Shown here piece by piece: positions 1 to 8,133 of a stretch of DNA of 64,000 nt. Each line of letters begins with the position of its first letter. Position 1 is the first letter of the stretch. The notes under the pieces are model-generated. The model worked only from the letters and a program-made list of their open reading frames with translations, was not told the origin of the DNA and did no database searches. This DNA comes from an uncultured Eubacteriales bacterium (lineage in GTDB: Bacteria; Bacillota; Clostridia; Oscillospirales; CAG-272), in the NCBI GenBank assembly GCA_934467415.1, contig CAKSLQ010000011.1, positions 27,306 through 91,305 of the forward strand, written 5' to 3'. A program made the translations under genes and the position numbers.

Positions 1-506
1 GCGGTCGCGCCGCCCGGATAGTTCTCCATCACAACGCCCTCACCGACCGTGATCGGGTGATGAGCGCCGACCACGAGGAAGAACTTGTTCTTTGTCGCCG
101 TGTTCTTGAACGTGATGTTCTCAAACGTGGTTGCGCCGCTGCAATAGAAGCGAATGCCGCCCGCGGTGTTGTAGACCGCATTGTTCGTCTCGCGGTAGTC
201 CACCCCACCGTAGACGCTGGTGATTGTGACCGACTTCGGCCAGTTTTGGCGTACAAAGTAATTGTTCGCCACATGAGTGAACGGGCCGCAGACCACGACC
301 GTGCAGTCCAGCGAATTGTCGAGTGCGGCGAATGCCGTGTTGATCGACTTCGTGGGGCTTTCGGGCGACGAACCGTCACCCGTCGCGCCGTCCATCAGAT
401 AGACGACGCTTTGTCCCTCTGCCGCGTCGGCCTGTACGGCAAACGGAATTGCCAGCAGCACCATCGCCAGCAGCAGGACGCCAAGGAGTTTGAAATGCTT
501 GTTCAA
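1..506 (-). CDS. Secreted beta-repeat surface protein (partial, C-terminus outside window)
   Basis: The frame runs off the window edge after 168 codons. It appears to start at a TTG codon (504-506), because no ATG precedes the signal peptide and AAAGGGG lies about 10 bases upstream. The N-terminus is a typical signal peptide (KHFKLLGVLLLAMVLLAIPF then AVQADA). The mature start carries the GATGDGSSPESP motif, followed by TITSVYGGVDYRE and VVGAHHPITVGEGVVM. All three stretches recur in the proteins at 10942-12486 and 16412-18001, so this is a paralogue of those secreted proteins. Its anchor (SLH, dockerin or none) cannot be seen. It has its own promoter at 570-598 and is transcribed alone. Function unknown; a parallel beta-helix fold is inferred only from the repetitive sequence. 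Confidence 0.85.
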   Translation of the reverse strand, partial: MNKHFKLLGVLLLAMVLLAIPFAVQADAAEGQSVVYLMDGATGDGSSPESPTKSINTAFAALDNSLDCTVVVCGPFTHVANNYFVRQNWPKSVTITSVYGGVDYRETNNAVYNTAGGIRFYCSGATTFENITFKNTATKNKFFLVVGAHHPITVGEGVVMENYPGGAT

Positions 507-569
507 TGCTTGAAATCCCCTTTCTTCCGCTTCAACCGTTTTTGGGTATGAAGCTTGATTATACATTTA

Positions 570-598
570 AGTATAACAATAATATTTTACACCGTCAA
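570..598 (-). promoter_or_regulatory. sigA-type promoter of the partial surface-protein gene
   Basis: On the minus strand TTGACG is followed by exactly 17 bases and TATACT. It reads into the gene starting at 506, with a leader of about 55 bases. Confidence 0.75.
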
Positions 599-750
599 GG
601 CAAAGATTTTTTCGGATTTGTGGAAAATGTTTGTACTTCGCTGAATAATTTGCACGTTTTTTGTGCAAAAATCGACATATTCAACGATTTTGCTCCCGAA
701 TCCGCCGTTTCAGCCGCCCGATTCCTGTTCCCGATGCCGTGCCGCCGTGC

Positions 751-795
751 AAAAAAACGAACATGCCCCGCCGGAGCGGGGCATGTTCGTTTTTT
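751..795. terminator. Bidirectional terminator of the sugar operon
   Basis: A perfect 14-bp stem (CGAACATGCCCCGC and its complement) with a 4-base loop is flanked by A7 on one side and T6 on the other. It lies 30 bp after the kinase stop. The 156 bases between it and the promoter at 570-598 show nothing else. Confidence 0.9.
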
Positions 796-825
796 CGGGA
801 AGACTATGAAAAAAATCGGGTAAAA

Positions 826-1785
826 TCAGTTGCTTGCCGTGCGGACGAGGTCTGCGACCTCCTCCGCCGCGGGCATGGCACACATGGCGCCCTTGCGCAT
901 GGTGATCAGCGACGCCGCCGCATTGGCGAACGTCAGCATTTCACGGAGCGATTCCGCCGTGAAATCCATGCCGTGCTCCAGCACATGGTGCAGCGCGCAG
1001 GCGCAGAAGGTATCGCCCGCGCCGGTGGTGTCCGCCACCTTGTCGTGCAGGAATGCCGGCGCATCGACGCGCAGATCGCCGAAGTAGGCGCGGCTGCCGT
1101 CTTTGCCGAGGGTGAGCAGGATCAGCGGGATGCCGTACTGCTTTTGCAGCCGACGCACGCCCGCGTCGAAATCCGTCTCGCCCGTGGCGAATTGCAGCTC
1201 GTTATCTGCAATTTTCAATATATCGCATTGGTCGAATCCGTAGTGCATTTTTTCCCTGGCCCGCTCCATGCTGTCCCAAAGCGGGGGACGCAGGTTCGGG
1301 TCGAACGAGCGGAGACAGCCCGCCGCCTTGGCCGCGGCAATGCCGCGCGCCGTTGCTTCGGCAGCGCAGTCGCTCGTCATGGAGAGTGTGCCGAAGTGGA
1401 AGATCCGCGACGCGGCGATGCGGTCGGTCGGCACGTCGTCTGCCGTCAGCATCATGTCCGCGCCTGGGTTGCGGTAAAAGGAGAAGTCCCGGTCGCCGTT
1501 CGGCAGTTTGTGGACGAAGGTCAGCGTGGTGTGCACCTGCTCGTCCATAGAGAGACCGCTGCTGTCGATGCCGAGGCGCTGAAGCGTCTCCCGCAGCAGG
1601 TCGCCGAACATATCGCGGCCGACCTTGCCGATGAAGGCGGTTTTGTGTCCCAGCTTTTGCAGCATGGCCAGCATGTTGCAGGGCGCGCCGCCGGGGCAGA
1701 CCTCAAAGAGTGCATTGCCCTGCTCGCTTGTGCCGTAAGGCGCAAAGTCGATCAGCAGCTCGCCGAGCGCAATCACGTCATACAT
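826..1785 (-). CDS. PfkB-family carbohydrate kinase (fructokinase-like)
   Basis: A 319-residue sugar kinase of the ribokinase/PfkB family. The N-terminus VIALGELLIDFAPYG, the GGAPCNMLAMLQKLG motif near residue 40 and the C-terminal TTGAGDTFCACAL motif, which holds the catalytic Asp and anion hole, are all present. Length is normal for the family. The ATG at 1785 is chosen because GAGGCG precedes it and because it overlaps the nagB stop by 8 bases, indicating translational coupling. It is the last gene of the seven-gene operon. PfkB sequences do not reveal the sugar; fructokinase is the closest resemblance, but with NagB next door an amino sugar or a keto-hexose released from the imported glycan is equally possible. 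Confidence 0.88.
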   Translation of the reverse strand: MYDVIALGELLIDFAPYGTSEQGNALFEVCPGGAPCNMLAMLQKLGHKTAFIGKVGRDMFGDLLRETLQRLGIDSSGLSMDEQVHTTLTFVHKLPNGDRDFSFYRNPGADMMLTADDVPTDRIAASRIFHFGTLSMTSDCAAEATARGIAAAKAAGCLRSFDPNLRPPLWDSMERAREKMHYGFDQCDILKIADNELQFATGETDFDAGVRRLQKQYGIPLILLTLGKDGSRAYFGDLRVDAPAFLHDKVADTTGAGDTFCACALHHVLEHGMDFTAESLREMLTFANAAASLITMRKGAMCAMPAAEEVADLVRTASN

Positions 1786-2533
1786 GGGTTTCGCCTCGCT
1801 TTCCCGCACGGATGACCCGATACGCCGCCTCATCCAGAAACAGCTTGGTGTTCGGATGGAATTGCAGGATGCTTGCCGGAACCTCGGGACGCACCTTGCC
1901 GTAAACCGTTTCGTACAGAATCTCCGCTTTTTCGGCCCCGCTGGCCAGCAGCAGGATCTCTCTTGCGCGGAAGATGGTGCCGATGCCCATCGTCAGCGCC
2001 TCGCGCGGCACGTCCGCCGCCTTTTCAAAGAAGCGGGCGTTCGCGCGGATGGTCTCCTCCGCAAGCCGCACGCAGTGCGTGCGCGCGGAGAAGCAGTCTT
2101 CCGGCTCGTTGAAGCCGATGTGTCCGTCCGTGCCGATGCCGAGAATCTGCACGTCAACGCCGCCTGCGGCGACGACCCGGTTCTCGTATTCGGCGCAGGC
2201 ATGTGCCGTGTCCTCCGCCGTGCCGTCGATCACATGCAGATGCTCGATCGGCAGATCGGTCACATCCGCGAAGTTGGTCTTCAGATAGGCATAAAAGGAC
2301 TGTCGGTCCCGCCGCGTGAGCCCCCGGTATTCGTCCAGCCCGAAGCCGGTCGCCTGCCGGAAGCTGAGACTGCCCGCCGCATACTGCGCGGCAAGGTTCT
2401 CATACATGCCGAGCGGCGATGAGCCGGTGGCAAGGCCGAGAACGAGCGTCGGTTTTTCCCGGACGCGCGCGGCGACGATGTCGGCCGCGCGGCGGCTCAT
2501 CGCCGCATAGTCTTTGTCAACAAAAATCTCCAT
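1778..2533 (-). CDS. nagB: Glucosamine-6-phosphate deaminase
   Basis: A 251-residue enzyme converting glucosamine 6-phosphate to fructose 6-phosphate and ammonia in the cytoplasm. The phosphate-binding LGLATGSSPLGMYE loop, the FGLDEYRGL motif and the active-site GIGTDGHIGFNEPE motif (Asp, His and Glu of the deaminase mechanism) are intact. This separates it from 6-phosphogluconolactonase relatives. The ATG at 2533 lies 13 bases after the preceding esterase stop. It marks the operon as feeding amino-sugar carbon into glycolysis. Slightly shorter than the 266-residue E. coli enzyme, as in many Firmicutes. Confidence 0.93.
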   Translation of the reverse strand: MEIFVDKDYAAMSRRAADIVAARVREKPTLVLGLATGSSPLGMYENLAAQYAAGSLSFRQATGFGLDEYRGLTRRDRQSFYAYLKTNFADVTDLPIEHLHVIDGTAEDTAHACAEYENRVVAAGGVDVQILGIGTDGHIGFNEPEDCFSARTHCVRLAEETIRANARFFEKAADVPREALTMGIGTIFRAREILLLASGAEKAEILYETVYGKVRPEVPASILQFHPNTKLFLDEAAYRVIRAGKRGETHV

Positions 2534-2546
2534 ATCCGTTTCCCGC

Positions 2547-3182
2547 TCAGAGCATCTGCCGCAGCTTCTCCGCCACCGCCAGCGCAAACGTGCGGTGCGA
2601 CGCCACATCAATGTGGATGCCGTCGAGCGGACTGGTTGCCGCATGATCCTCCGCCGCCATGAATTCCACGCCGTAGCGCGCGGCCAGCGCGCTGTACAGC
2701 GGCTTCATCTCGGCCTGCCGCTCCCGGTTGTTGCCGAGGAAGAAGGTGGACGCGAGGTGGCTGTCCTCGACCCTGCCGATGCGGATCGGCGAGATCAGCA
2801 GCACCCGCGGTGCTTTGCCGTCCGCGCCGCAGCCCGAATGCAGGATCGCCTGCAAAATGCGTTCCACGCCGAGCGTGATGTCCGCCGCGCTCTGGTTGAA
2901 CCGCCCCTTCAGCTGCACCGTGCCGAGCATCACCACCACCACGTCGATCGGGCGGTGGCTGTCCAGGCAGGGCATGAGATAGTCGAGCCCGTTTTTGTAG
3001 AGATCGACCGGGTCATCGCAGACCGTCGTGCGGCCGCACTGCCCCTCCTCGATCACGCGCGCCTCGCCGCGCAGCTCCTCGGTCAGAATACCTGTCCAGC
3101 GCTTTTCAAATTCAAGACGACTCTCGTCCACGGGGTTGACGCCCCAGGTGTTCGTGTCGCCGAAGCATAATACTGTTTTCAT
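2547..3182 (-). CDS. SGNH/GDSL-family hydrolase (arylesterase-like)
   Basis: A 211-residue cytoplasmic-type SGNH hydrolase without signal peptide. Block I is CFGDTNTWG, with Asp-Thr in place of the usual Asp-Ser, as seen in the arylesterase branch of the family; block III is VMLGTVQLK and block V is LDGIHIDVASH, with the Asp-x-x-His pair. The nucleophile position is therefore Thr in a GDTNTWG context and deserves care. AAGGAG lies just before the ATG. It sits between the amidohydrolase and nagB, so removal of an acyl group from an imported sugar is a reasonable inference. The substrate is not shown by the sequence. Confidence 0.8.
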   Translation of the reverse strand: MKTVLCFGDTNTWGVNPVDESRLEFEKRWTGILTEELRGEARVIEEGQCGRTTVCDDPVDLYKNGLDYLMPCLDSHRPIDVVVVMLGTVQLKGRFNQSAADITLGVERILQAILHSGCGADGKAPRVLLISPIRIGRVEDSHLASTFFLGNNRERQAEMKPLYSALAARYGVEFMAAEDHAATSPLDGIHIDVASHRTFALAVAEKLRQML

Positions 3183-3197
3183 TCCGCTCCTTCAATT

Positions 3198-3219
3198 CCG
3201 GGGCGGTCGCCCGCCCCGG
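3198..3219. other. GC-rich intergenic hairpin inside the sugar operon
   Basis: A 9-bp perfect stem (CCGGGGCGG and its complement) lies between the amidohydrolase and esterase genes. There is no U-run after it on the coding strand, so it is more likely an mRNA processing or stability element than a terminator. Confidence 0.45.
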
Positions 3220-3228
3220 CCGTCATCA

Positions 3229-4014
3229 TCAGAACTTGTAAAGCCGCTTTGCGTTGTTGTACAGGATATCCTCTTTTTCTTCCTGCGTCAAACGGCATCT
3301 CTCAATGTCAATGGGATAGGTACCTTCGCCGCCGAAGATGATCTGTTTCGAGCCGACGATCTTCACCGCATGCTCGATCCACTCCTGCACCGAGACCGGC
3401 GGCATCATGCGCTCTGCATAGTGCGCAAGCCACGCCGTGTCCAGATACAGATTCGGGAAGCGCTCGGCCATGCCGAGAAATTCCTGATAGAAGTTGCCGC
3501 CGAAGTGCGCGCAGATGAGCTTCAGCTCCGGGAACTTCTCCATGACCGTGCCGAACTGCACGGGGAAACCGATGCAGCTGTACTTGTACACATTATCCGA
3601 CTTGTTGTTGGCGTCAATGTCGCTGAAATTCAGCCAACCCGTGTGGTACAGCACCGGGATGTCCAGCTCGATGCAGGTCTCGTAGACGGGGAAGATCGCG
3701 GGGTCGTCCACCTGAAAATCGTTGCAGTACGGGTGCATCTTGACGCCGCGGAAAATGCCGCGCTTCACATACTCCCGCAGCTTTGCAAGCGAGTTGTCCA
3801 TGTCGTGGACGTTGACATACGCGATACCGAACAGCTTGTCCGGGTACTTCTGCACCGCCTCGATCACTTCATCGTTTTCGCGCTCGTTGCAGGCGATGAC
3901 CGCGTTTTTCTCCATGCCGAAATGGTCGATGTACTCCATGAGCGGCCTGTCCTTGAAGAACTCATAGCCGTTCATGACGAAAATGTGGCAATGCGAATCA
4001 ATAACCTTACTCAT
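3229..4014 (-). CDS. Amidohydrolase-2 family metal-dependent hydrolase
   Basis: A 261-residue TIM-barrel hydrolase of the amidohydrolase 2 (ACMSD-like) family. The metal-binding HxH is in IDSHCHIFVMNG at the N-terminus. Further likely metal or active-site histidines are in LYHTGWLNF and ICAHFGGNFY, and GGEGTYPIDIERC ends the barrel. No signal peptide. It follows the importer's binding protein by 39 bases and precedes the SGNH esterase, so it belongs to the same transcript. Family members act as decarboxylases, lactonases or C-N/C-O hydrolases; which reaction applies cannot be told. A lactonase or carboxylate-processing step on the imported sugar is only a guess. Confidence 0.8.
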   Translation of the reverse strand: MSKVIDSHCHIFVMNGYEFFKDRPLMEYIDHFGMEKNAVIACNERENDEVIEAVQKYPDKLFGIAYVNVHDMDNSLAKLREYVKRGIFRGVKMHPYCNDFQVDDPAIFPVYETCIELDIPVLYHTGWLNFSDIDANNKSDNVYKYSCIGFPVQFGTVMEKFPELKLICAHFGGNFYQEFLGMAERFPNLYLDTAWLAHYAERMMPPVSVQEWIEHAVKIVGSKQIIFGGEGTYPIDIERCRLTQEEKEDILYNNAKRLYKF

Positions 4015-4053
4015 AATTGCGCCTCCTTGCGCTCTGCCGCTGTATTTGCTTCT

Positions 4054-5142
4054 TTACTGGTAAACTCTGAGCTGTGCCTCGGGCGAATCAATGTTCGTGC
4101 CGTCCACCCAGTAGTAGTTGGTGTCGATCTTGGCATTGATCGTGCCGCCGTTCAGATAGCGGACCGCGTTGACGATGCCCTGATAGCCGATCATGTAGGG
4201 GAAGCTTGCCTCCGTGCCGTACTCGATGCCTGCGTGGATGGCGTCGAGCTGCACCTTGCCGGAGTCAAAGCCGAGTACGACATAATCGCCCTCTTTGCCC
4301 AGCTCCTTGAGTGCGTTCAGCACGCCGACGGCATTGCCCTCGCCGCTGCCGATGATGACCTTCAGATCCGGATACGCCTCGATGATGGCCTTGGTGCCGT
4401 CAGCCGCCTTCAGCTGGTCGCCGCCGTCGGAATACTGAATGTCTACAAGCTCGATCTGCGGATAGTCCTTGATCTTCTCGATGAAGGCGTCGCGGCGCTG
4501 CACCGAGTAGTCGCTGTACTGGTCGGATGCGATCATCGCAACCTGAACCTTCGCCTCGTTCGGGAACAGCTCATTGATCTTGTCCGCCATGAAGCGGCCG
4601 CCGTCGGCGTGGCCGTAGGTGGTGATGGTGCAGATCGGGATATCGCTGTCTACGGGCTGGTCAATGATGATGACCGGGATACCCGCCTCCTTGGCGCGCT
4701 CCAGCTGAGGCAGAACTGCCTTGGAGTCCAGAGGCCCGAGGATGATGGCATCCGGCTTCTGGTCGATGATGGTGGACAGCATTTCAACCTGCTTATCGAC
4801 CTGGGTCTCGTTTTCGGTGCCCTGGAAGGTGTAGGTGACGCCGCAGTCCTTGGCAGCGGCATCGAGGCCGGCCTTGACGGACTGATGGTAGTTGTGGTAC
4901 AGGCCGCGCGTCAGGCACGCGATCTTGTAGCTGCGCTTTGCGGTCTCCGCCTCGGCGAGCTCGGTCGTCGGTTCTTCATTGTAATTGACCGTGCCGTGCT
5001 CCTCGGCCGCGCCGGAAGACGCCGTCGTCGTGGGCGTATCGCCGTCCGTCGTGGACGGGGGAGTGGGTTTTTGTCCGCAGCCTGCCAGCAAGCTAAGCGA
5101 CAGAAGCGCTGCAAGGACGCCGATGAGTGCTCTCTTTTTCAT
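4054..5142 (-). CDS. Sugar ABC transporter substrate-binding lipoprotein (RbsB-like)
   Basis: A 362-residue periplasmic-binding-protein-like lipoprotein. It has a lipobox (LSLLAGC), a Thr/Ser-rich linker of about 40 residues, then a Peripla_BP_4 domain (YKIACLTRGLYHNYHQSVKA, ILGPLDSKAV, IIIDQPVDSD, IGSGEGNAVGVLNAL). It should capture the sugar outside the membrane and hand it to the permease at 5213-6196. In this operon it comes third, after the ATPase and permease, instead of first as usual. The ligand is unknown; class resemblance is to ribose/galactose/inositol binders. Confidence 0.93.
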   Translation of the reverse strand: MKKRALIGVLAALLSLSLLAGCGQKPTPPSTTDGDTPTTTASSGAAEEHGTVNYNEEPTTELAEAETAKRSYKIACLTRGLYHNYHQSVKAGLDAAAKDCGVTYTFQGTENETQVDKQVEMLSTIIDQKPDAIILGPLDSKAVLPQLERAKEAGIPVIIIDQPVDSDIPICTITTYGHADGGRFMADKINELFPNEAKVQVAMIASDQYSDYSVQRRDAFIEKIKDYPQIELVDIQYSDGGDQLKAADGTKAIIEAYPDLKVIIGSGEGNAVGVLNALKELGKEGDYVVLGFDSGKVQLDAIHAGIEYGTEASFPYMIGYQGIVNAVRYLNGGTINAKIDTNYYWVDGTNIDSPEAQLRVYQ

Positions 5143-5212
5143 GATGGGTTCCTCCGTTTGATTTTTTTATATTTGATGCCGGAAGCCGTGTGCCCCGGCA
5201 CAAATTCGGGTG

Positions 5213-6196
5213 TTACTGCTTCTTTCTGCGCAGCATATCCACATAGACTGCGAAGATGACGACCGCGCCGGTCACCACCGTCTGCCATTCGGACGGGACG
5301 GACATGATGCGCAGACCGTTGATCAGCACGCTCATGATGAATGCGCCGATGATCGTACCGCTGACGCTGCCCTCACCGCCGCTCATGGAAGCGCCGCCGA
5401 TGATGCACGCCGCGATGGCGTCCATCTCGTAGCCCGCGCCCGTGCTCGGCTGTGCCGCGTTCAGGCGGGCGGTCATGAACCAGGCCGCAAAGCCGGACAT
5501 CATGCCGCACAGGGCGTAGCTGATGATCTTCCACTTGATGACGTTGACGCCGGAGAGGCGCGCCGCCTCCTCATTGGAGCCGATGGCAAAGGAGTAACGG
5601 CCGAGGATCGTTTTGTTGAGCAGGAAGGATGCGACCGCCATCATGGCGATCATGATGAAGATGCCGTTCGGAATGTTGACGCCGGTCAGCTCCTTGATGA
5701 AGGAGCCTGTCGCCACGGTCTGATAGCCCTTGATGCTGTCCATGTAGATCGGGCGCGCCCCCGAGATGACCAGTGCAAGGCCCTTGCAGATCATCATCAT
5801 ACCGAGCGTCTGGATGAAGGGCGGCACCTTGCATTTTGCGATCAGGAAGCCGTTGATGAGGCCGACCAGCGTGCCGACCAGGATGCCGAGCACCACGCTG
5901 AGCCAGATGGGCAGCTGCATGGTGGTGGCGAAGACCGCCATCATGACGCCGCAGAGCGTCATATTCGTGCCGACCGAGATGTCGCAGCCGCCGCCGATCA
6001 TGACATAGGTGATACCGATGGACAGGATGCCGTTGACCGTGGTCGCCAGCAGAATGCCCGAAAGGTTGCTGAGGGTGAAGAAGTTATCGGACAGACAGGT
6101 GAATACGATGATGATCAACACAAGGCTGGTCAGGATGATTCCCTTTTGCAGCATGTTGCCCGATGCGCCGATTTGAAGTTTCTTTGTGCTTTTCAT
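5213..6196 (-). CDS. Sugar ABC transporter permease (RbsC-like)
   Basis: A 327-residue BPD_transp_2 permease with about eight to ten hydrophobic segments, for example LTSLVLIIIVFTCLSDNFF and GILSIGITYVMIGGGCDISV. The conserved GSNEEAARLSGVNV cytoplasmic loop contacts the ATPase. GGAGG precedes the ATG at 6196. It lies 11 bases after the ATPase gene, so the two are coupled. A single permease implies a homodimeric channel, as for ribose importers. Confidence 0.93.
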   Translation of the reverse strand: MKSTKKLQIGASGNMLQKGIILTSLVLIIIVFTCLSDNFFTLSNLSGILLATTVNGILSIGITYVMIGGGCDISVGTNMTLCGVMMAVFATTMQLPIWLSVVLGILVGTLVGLINGFLIAKCKVPPFIQTLGMMMICKGLALVISGARPIYMDSIKGYQTVATGSFIKELTGVNIPNGIFIMIAMMAVASFLLNKTILGRYSFAIGSNEEAARLSGVNVIKWKIISYALCGMMSGFAAWFMTARLNAAQPSTGAGYEMDAIAACIIGGASMSGGEGSVSGTIIGAFIMSVLINGLRIMSVPSEWQTVVTGAVVIFAVYVDMLRRKKQ

Positions 6197-6207
6197 GTTT
6201 TCGCCTC

Positions 6208-7713
6208 CTATGACTGCCGCAGCGTCGCCAGCTTCATGACCGACTCCTGCGTTGCATCCCTGCCGTCGATCACGCCGGTCAGTCTGCCCTCGCTCATGAC
6301 CGCGATCCGGTCGCTGAGCTTCAGAATCTCCGCCATCTCGGAGGAGATCATGATGATGGATTTGCCTGCATCCGCCAGCTGCCGCAGCAGCTCGTAGATC
6401 TCATTTTTCGCACCGATGTCGATGCCGCGCGTCGGCTCGTCGAAGATCAGGATGTCGCAGTCGCGGAGCAGCCACTTTGCGATGATGACTTTCTGCTGGT
6501 TGCCGCCGGAGAGGAACTTGATCTTCTGTGCCGCGGACGGCGTCTTGATGCGCAGCCGCCCGATGTAGTCCTCCGCCGCCGCCGTGCAGGCCGCGCGGCG
6601 GACAACGCCGCTTTGACCGTAGCAAAAACGGTTGTAGGACGAAATCACGATGTTGTCGGTAACAGGCAGCGCCCCGAGAATGCCGAGCGCCTTGCGGTCC
6701 TCCGAAAGATACCCGATGCCGTGGCGCACCGCCGCCGTCGTGTTGCGGATGCGGACCGGCTTTCCGTTGATCCTGACCGTGCCGCTGTCCGGCAGGTCCG
6801 CGCCGAACAGTGCCCGCGCCACCTCGGTGCGTCCCGCCCCCATCAGACCCGAGAAGCCGAGGATCTCGCCGCGCCGCAGCTTGAAGGAAACGTCCTCAAA
6901 CTTGCCGCGGCGGGTGAGGTGCTCCACCTCCAGGATGTAATCCTCCCCGAGCGCCCGCTCGGTCTTGGTCACATCGGTCTCCACCTCGCGGCCGACCATC
7001 TTGGCGATGATCTCGTTGACCGTGATCTCCTGCATCGGCGAGGTCTGGATATAGCGGCCGTCACGCATGATCGTGATCTTGTCGCAGATGCGCTTCAGCT
7101 CGTCCATGCGGTGGGAGATATAGACGATCGCCATGCCGGAGGCCTTCAGCTTTTCGACCACGCGGAAGAGATCTTCGGTCTCCTCGTCGGTCAGCGCCGC
7201 CGTCGGCTCATCCATGATGAGGATCTTCGAGTTGTACGAGATCGCTTTCGCGATCTCCACCATCTGCTGCTTGGCCACCGAAAGCTCACGCACCCGCGTG
7301 GTGGGCGGAATTTTCACATGCAGCTCTTCCAGGTAGTGCGCGGCCTTTTCGTTCAGCACCTTGTCATGGACGAAGAAGGAGCGGCGCCCCTCGTTTTCAC
7401 GATTGATGTACATGTTCTGCGCCACCGTCAGATGCGGCATCAGATTCAGTTCCTGATGGATCATGCAGATCCCGCTTTGCAGCGATTCGCGCGTGTTGGC
7501 GAAATCAACTTCCCTGTCCTCAAACAGGATCTGTCCCTCGTCTTTTCGGTAAATCCCGCAGAGAACCTTCATCAGCGTGGACTTGCCTGCGCCGTTTTCG
7601 CCAATCAGCCCGTGCACCTCGCCCTGCGCCAGCGTCAGCCGGCAGTCATCCAGGGCAAGTACGCCCGGAAACCGCTTTGTGATGTGTTCCATCCGTAAGA
7701 TGACCTGATTCAC
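6208..7713 (-). CDS. Sugar ABC transporter ATP-binding protein (RbsA/MglA-like)
   Basis: A 501-residue double ATPase powering sugar import. The first half has Walker A GENGAGKSTLMK and the LSVAKQQMVEIAKA signature; the second has a variant P-loop FSGLMGAGRTEVA and a full LSGGNQQKVIIAKW signature, the usual asymmetry of this class. A GTG start at 7713 is chosen because AAAGAGGGG precedes it and it gives the normal length. The frame stays open upstream, but that part overlaps the -10 box and the operators and is not credible as coding. It is the first structural gene of the operon, with a leader of about 240 bases. Confidence 0.93.
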   Translation of the reverse strand: MNQVILRMEHITKRFPGVLALDDCRLTLAQGEVHGLIGENGAGKSTLMKVLCGIYRKDEGQILFEDREVDFANTRESLQSGICMIHQELNLMPHLTVAQNMYINRENEGRRSFFVHDKVLNEKAAHYLEELHVKIPPTTRVRELSVAKQQMVEIAKAISYNSKILIMDEPTAALTDEETEDLFRVVEKLKASGMAIVYISHRMDELKRICDKITIMRDGRYIQTSPMQEITVNEIIAKMVGREVETDVTKTERALGEDYILEVEHLTRRGKFEDVSFKLRRGEILGFSGLMGAGRTEVARALFGADLPDSGTVRINGKPVRIRNTTAAVRHGIGYLSEDRKALGILGALPVTDNIVISSYNRFCYGQSGVVRRAACTAAAEDYIGRLRIKTPSAAQKIKFLSGGNQQKVIIAKWLLRDCDILIFDEPTRGIDIGAKNEIYELLRQLADAGKSIIMISSEMAEILKLSDRIAVMSEGRLTGVIDGRDATQESVMKLATLRQS

Positions 7714-7855
7714 TGCACACCCCTCTTTCCATGTGTGAAATCCGTTTGCCGTGTTTTTCGTGCTTGCTCGTCGCGACCGCACCGCCTGCGTCTGGCGCCT
7801 TTGCACAGAACAAGCAGAACAATCCGTGTAATCCGCACGATCTTTCCTCCTCGAA

Positions 7856-7883
7856 GCGCAAACGTTTGCGCAAACGTTTGCGC
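7856..7883. promoter_or_regulatory. Tandem overlapping LacI-type operators
   Basis: Two perfect 16-bp palindromes GCGCAAACGTTTGCGC at 7856-7871 and 7868-7883 share four bases, with centres 12 bp apart. They lie about 70-95 bases downstream of the predicted transcription start of the sugar operon. A third copy lies in the leader of the adjacent lacI-type gene (9182-9195). Confidence 0.85.
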
Positions 7884-7957
7884 GCTCGGGTAAAAATAAT
7901 AAAGGAAGCCGTGCTCTCCGCTTTTTTTGAACGCCGTCGTCCTTCATTTCTGTTTTC

Positions 7958-7986
7958 ATTATAGGAGTGGCATGTCATTTTGTCAA
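7958..7986 (-). promoter_or_regulatory. Consensus promoter of the sugar operon
   Basis: TTGACA, 17 bases, TATAAT: a perfect sigA promoter on the minus strand, reading through the tandem operators into the ATPase gene. Such strength implies tight repression. The rest of 7714-7957 is leader without a credible small gene. Confidence 0.88.
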
Positions 7987-8071
7987 TAATGTTTGCGAAA
8001 AAAAATAATAATTGTGCATTGTGCACAGGCCGCTCCGCATTTGCTGATGCAATCTGAACAAGGGTTTATGG

Positions 8072-8109
8072 AAAAAGCGCGCTGTCAGCGATGCGACGGC
8101 GCGCTTTTT
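8072..8109. terminator. Terminator of the LacI-family regulator gene
   Basis: AAAAAGCGCGC and GCGCGCTTTTT arms, with the pairing extended into the loop by GTC/GAC. It separates the regulator from the operon promoter. Confidence 0.8.
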
Positions 8110-8133
8110 CTGCGAATGATTCTGATTTTCCGG

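Noticed and set aside
570..598. Palindrome-like TATACT...GTATAA around several -10 boxes as a shared operator
   Set aside because: The symmetry comes mainly from the -10 hexamer itself and the flanks differ between genes, so it is explained by ordinary promoters.
7856..7883. Tandem GCGCAAACGTTTGCGC as a CcpA catabolite site or start of a repeat array
   Set aside because: The palindrome is perfectly symmetric, is present in three copies tied to one LacI gene and its target, and lacks the cre consensus ends. Two overlapping copies do not make an array.
7714..7959. N-terminal extension of 82 residues on the sugar-importer ATPase
   Set aside because: The extension would start inside the -10 box and run through the operators; the GTG at 7713 has a good ribosome site and gives the family length.
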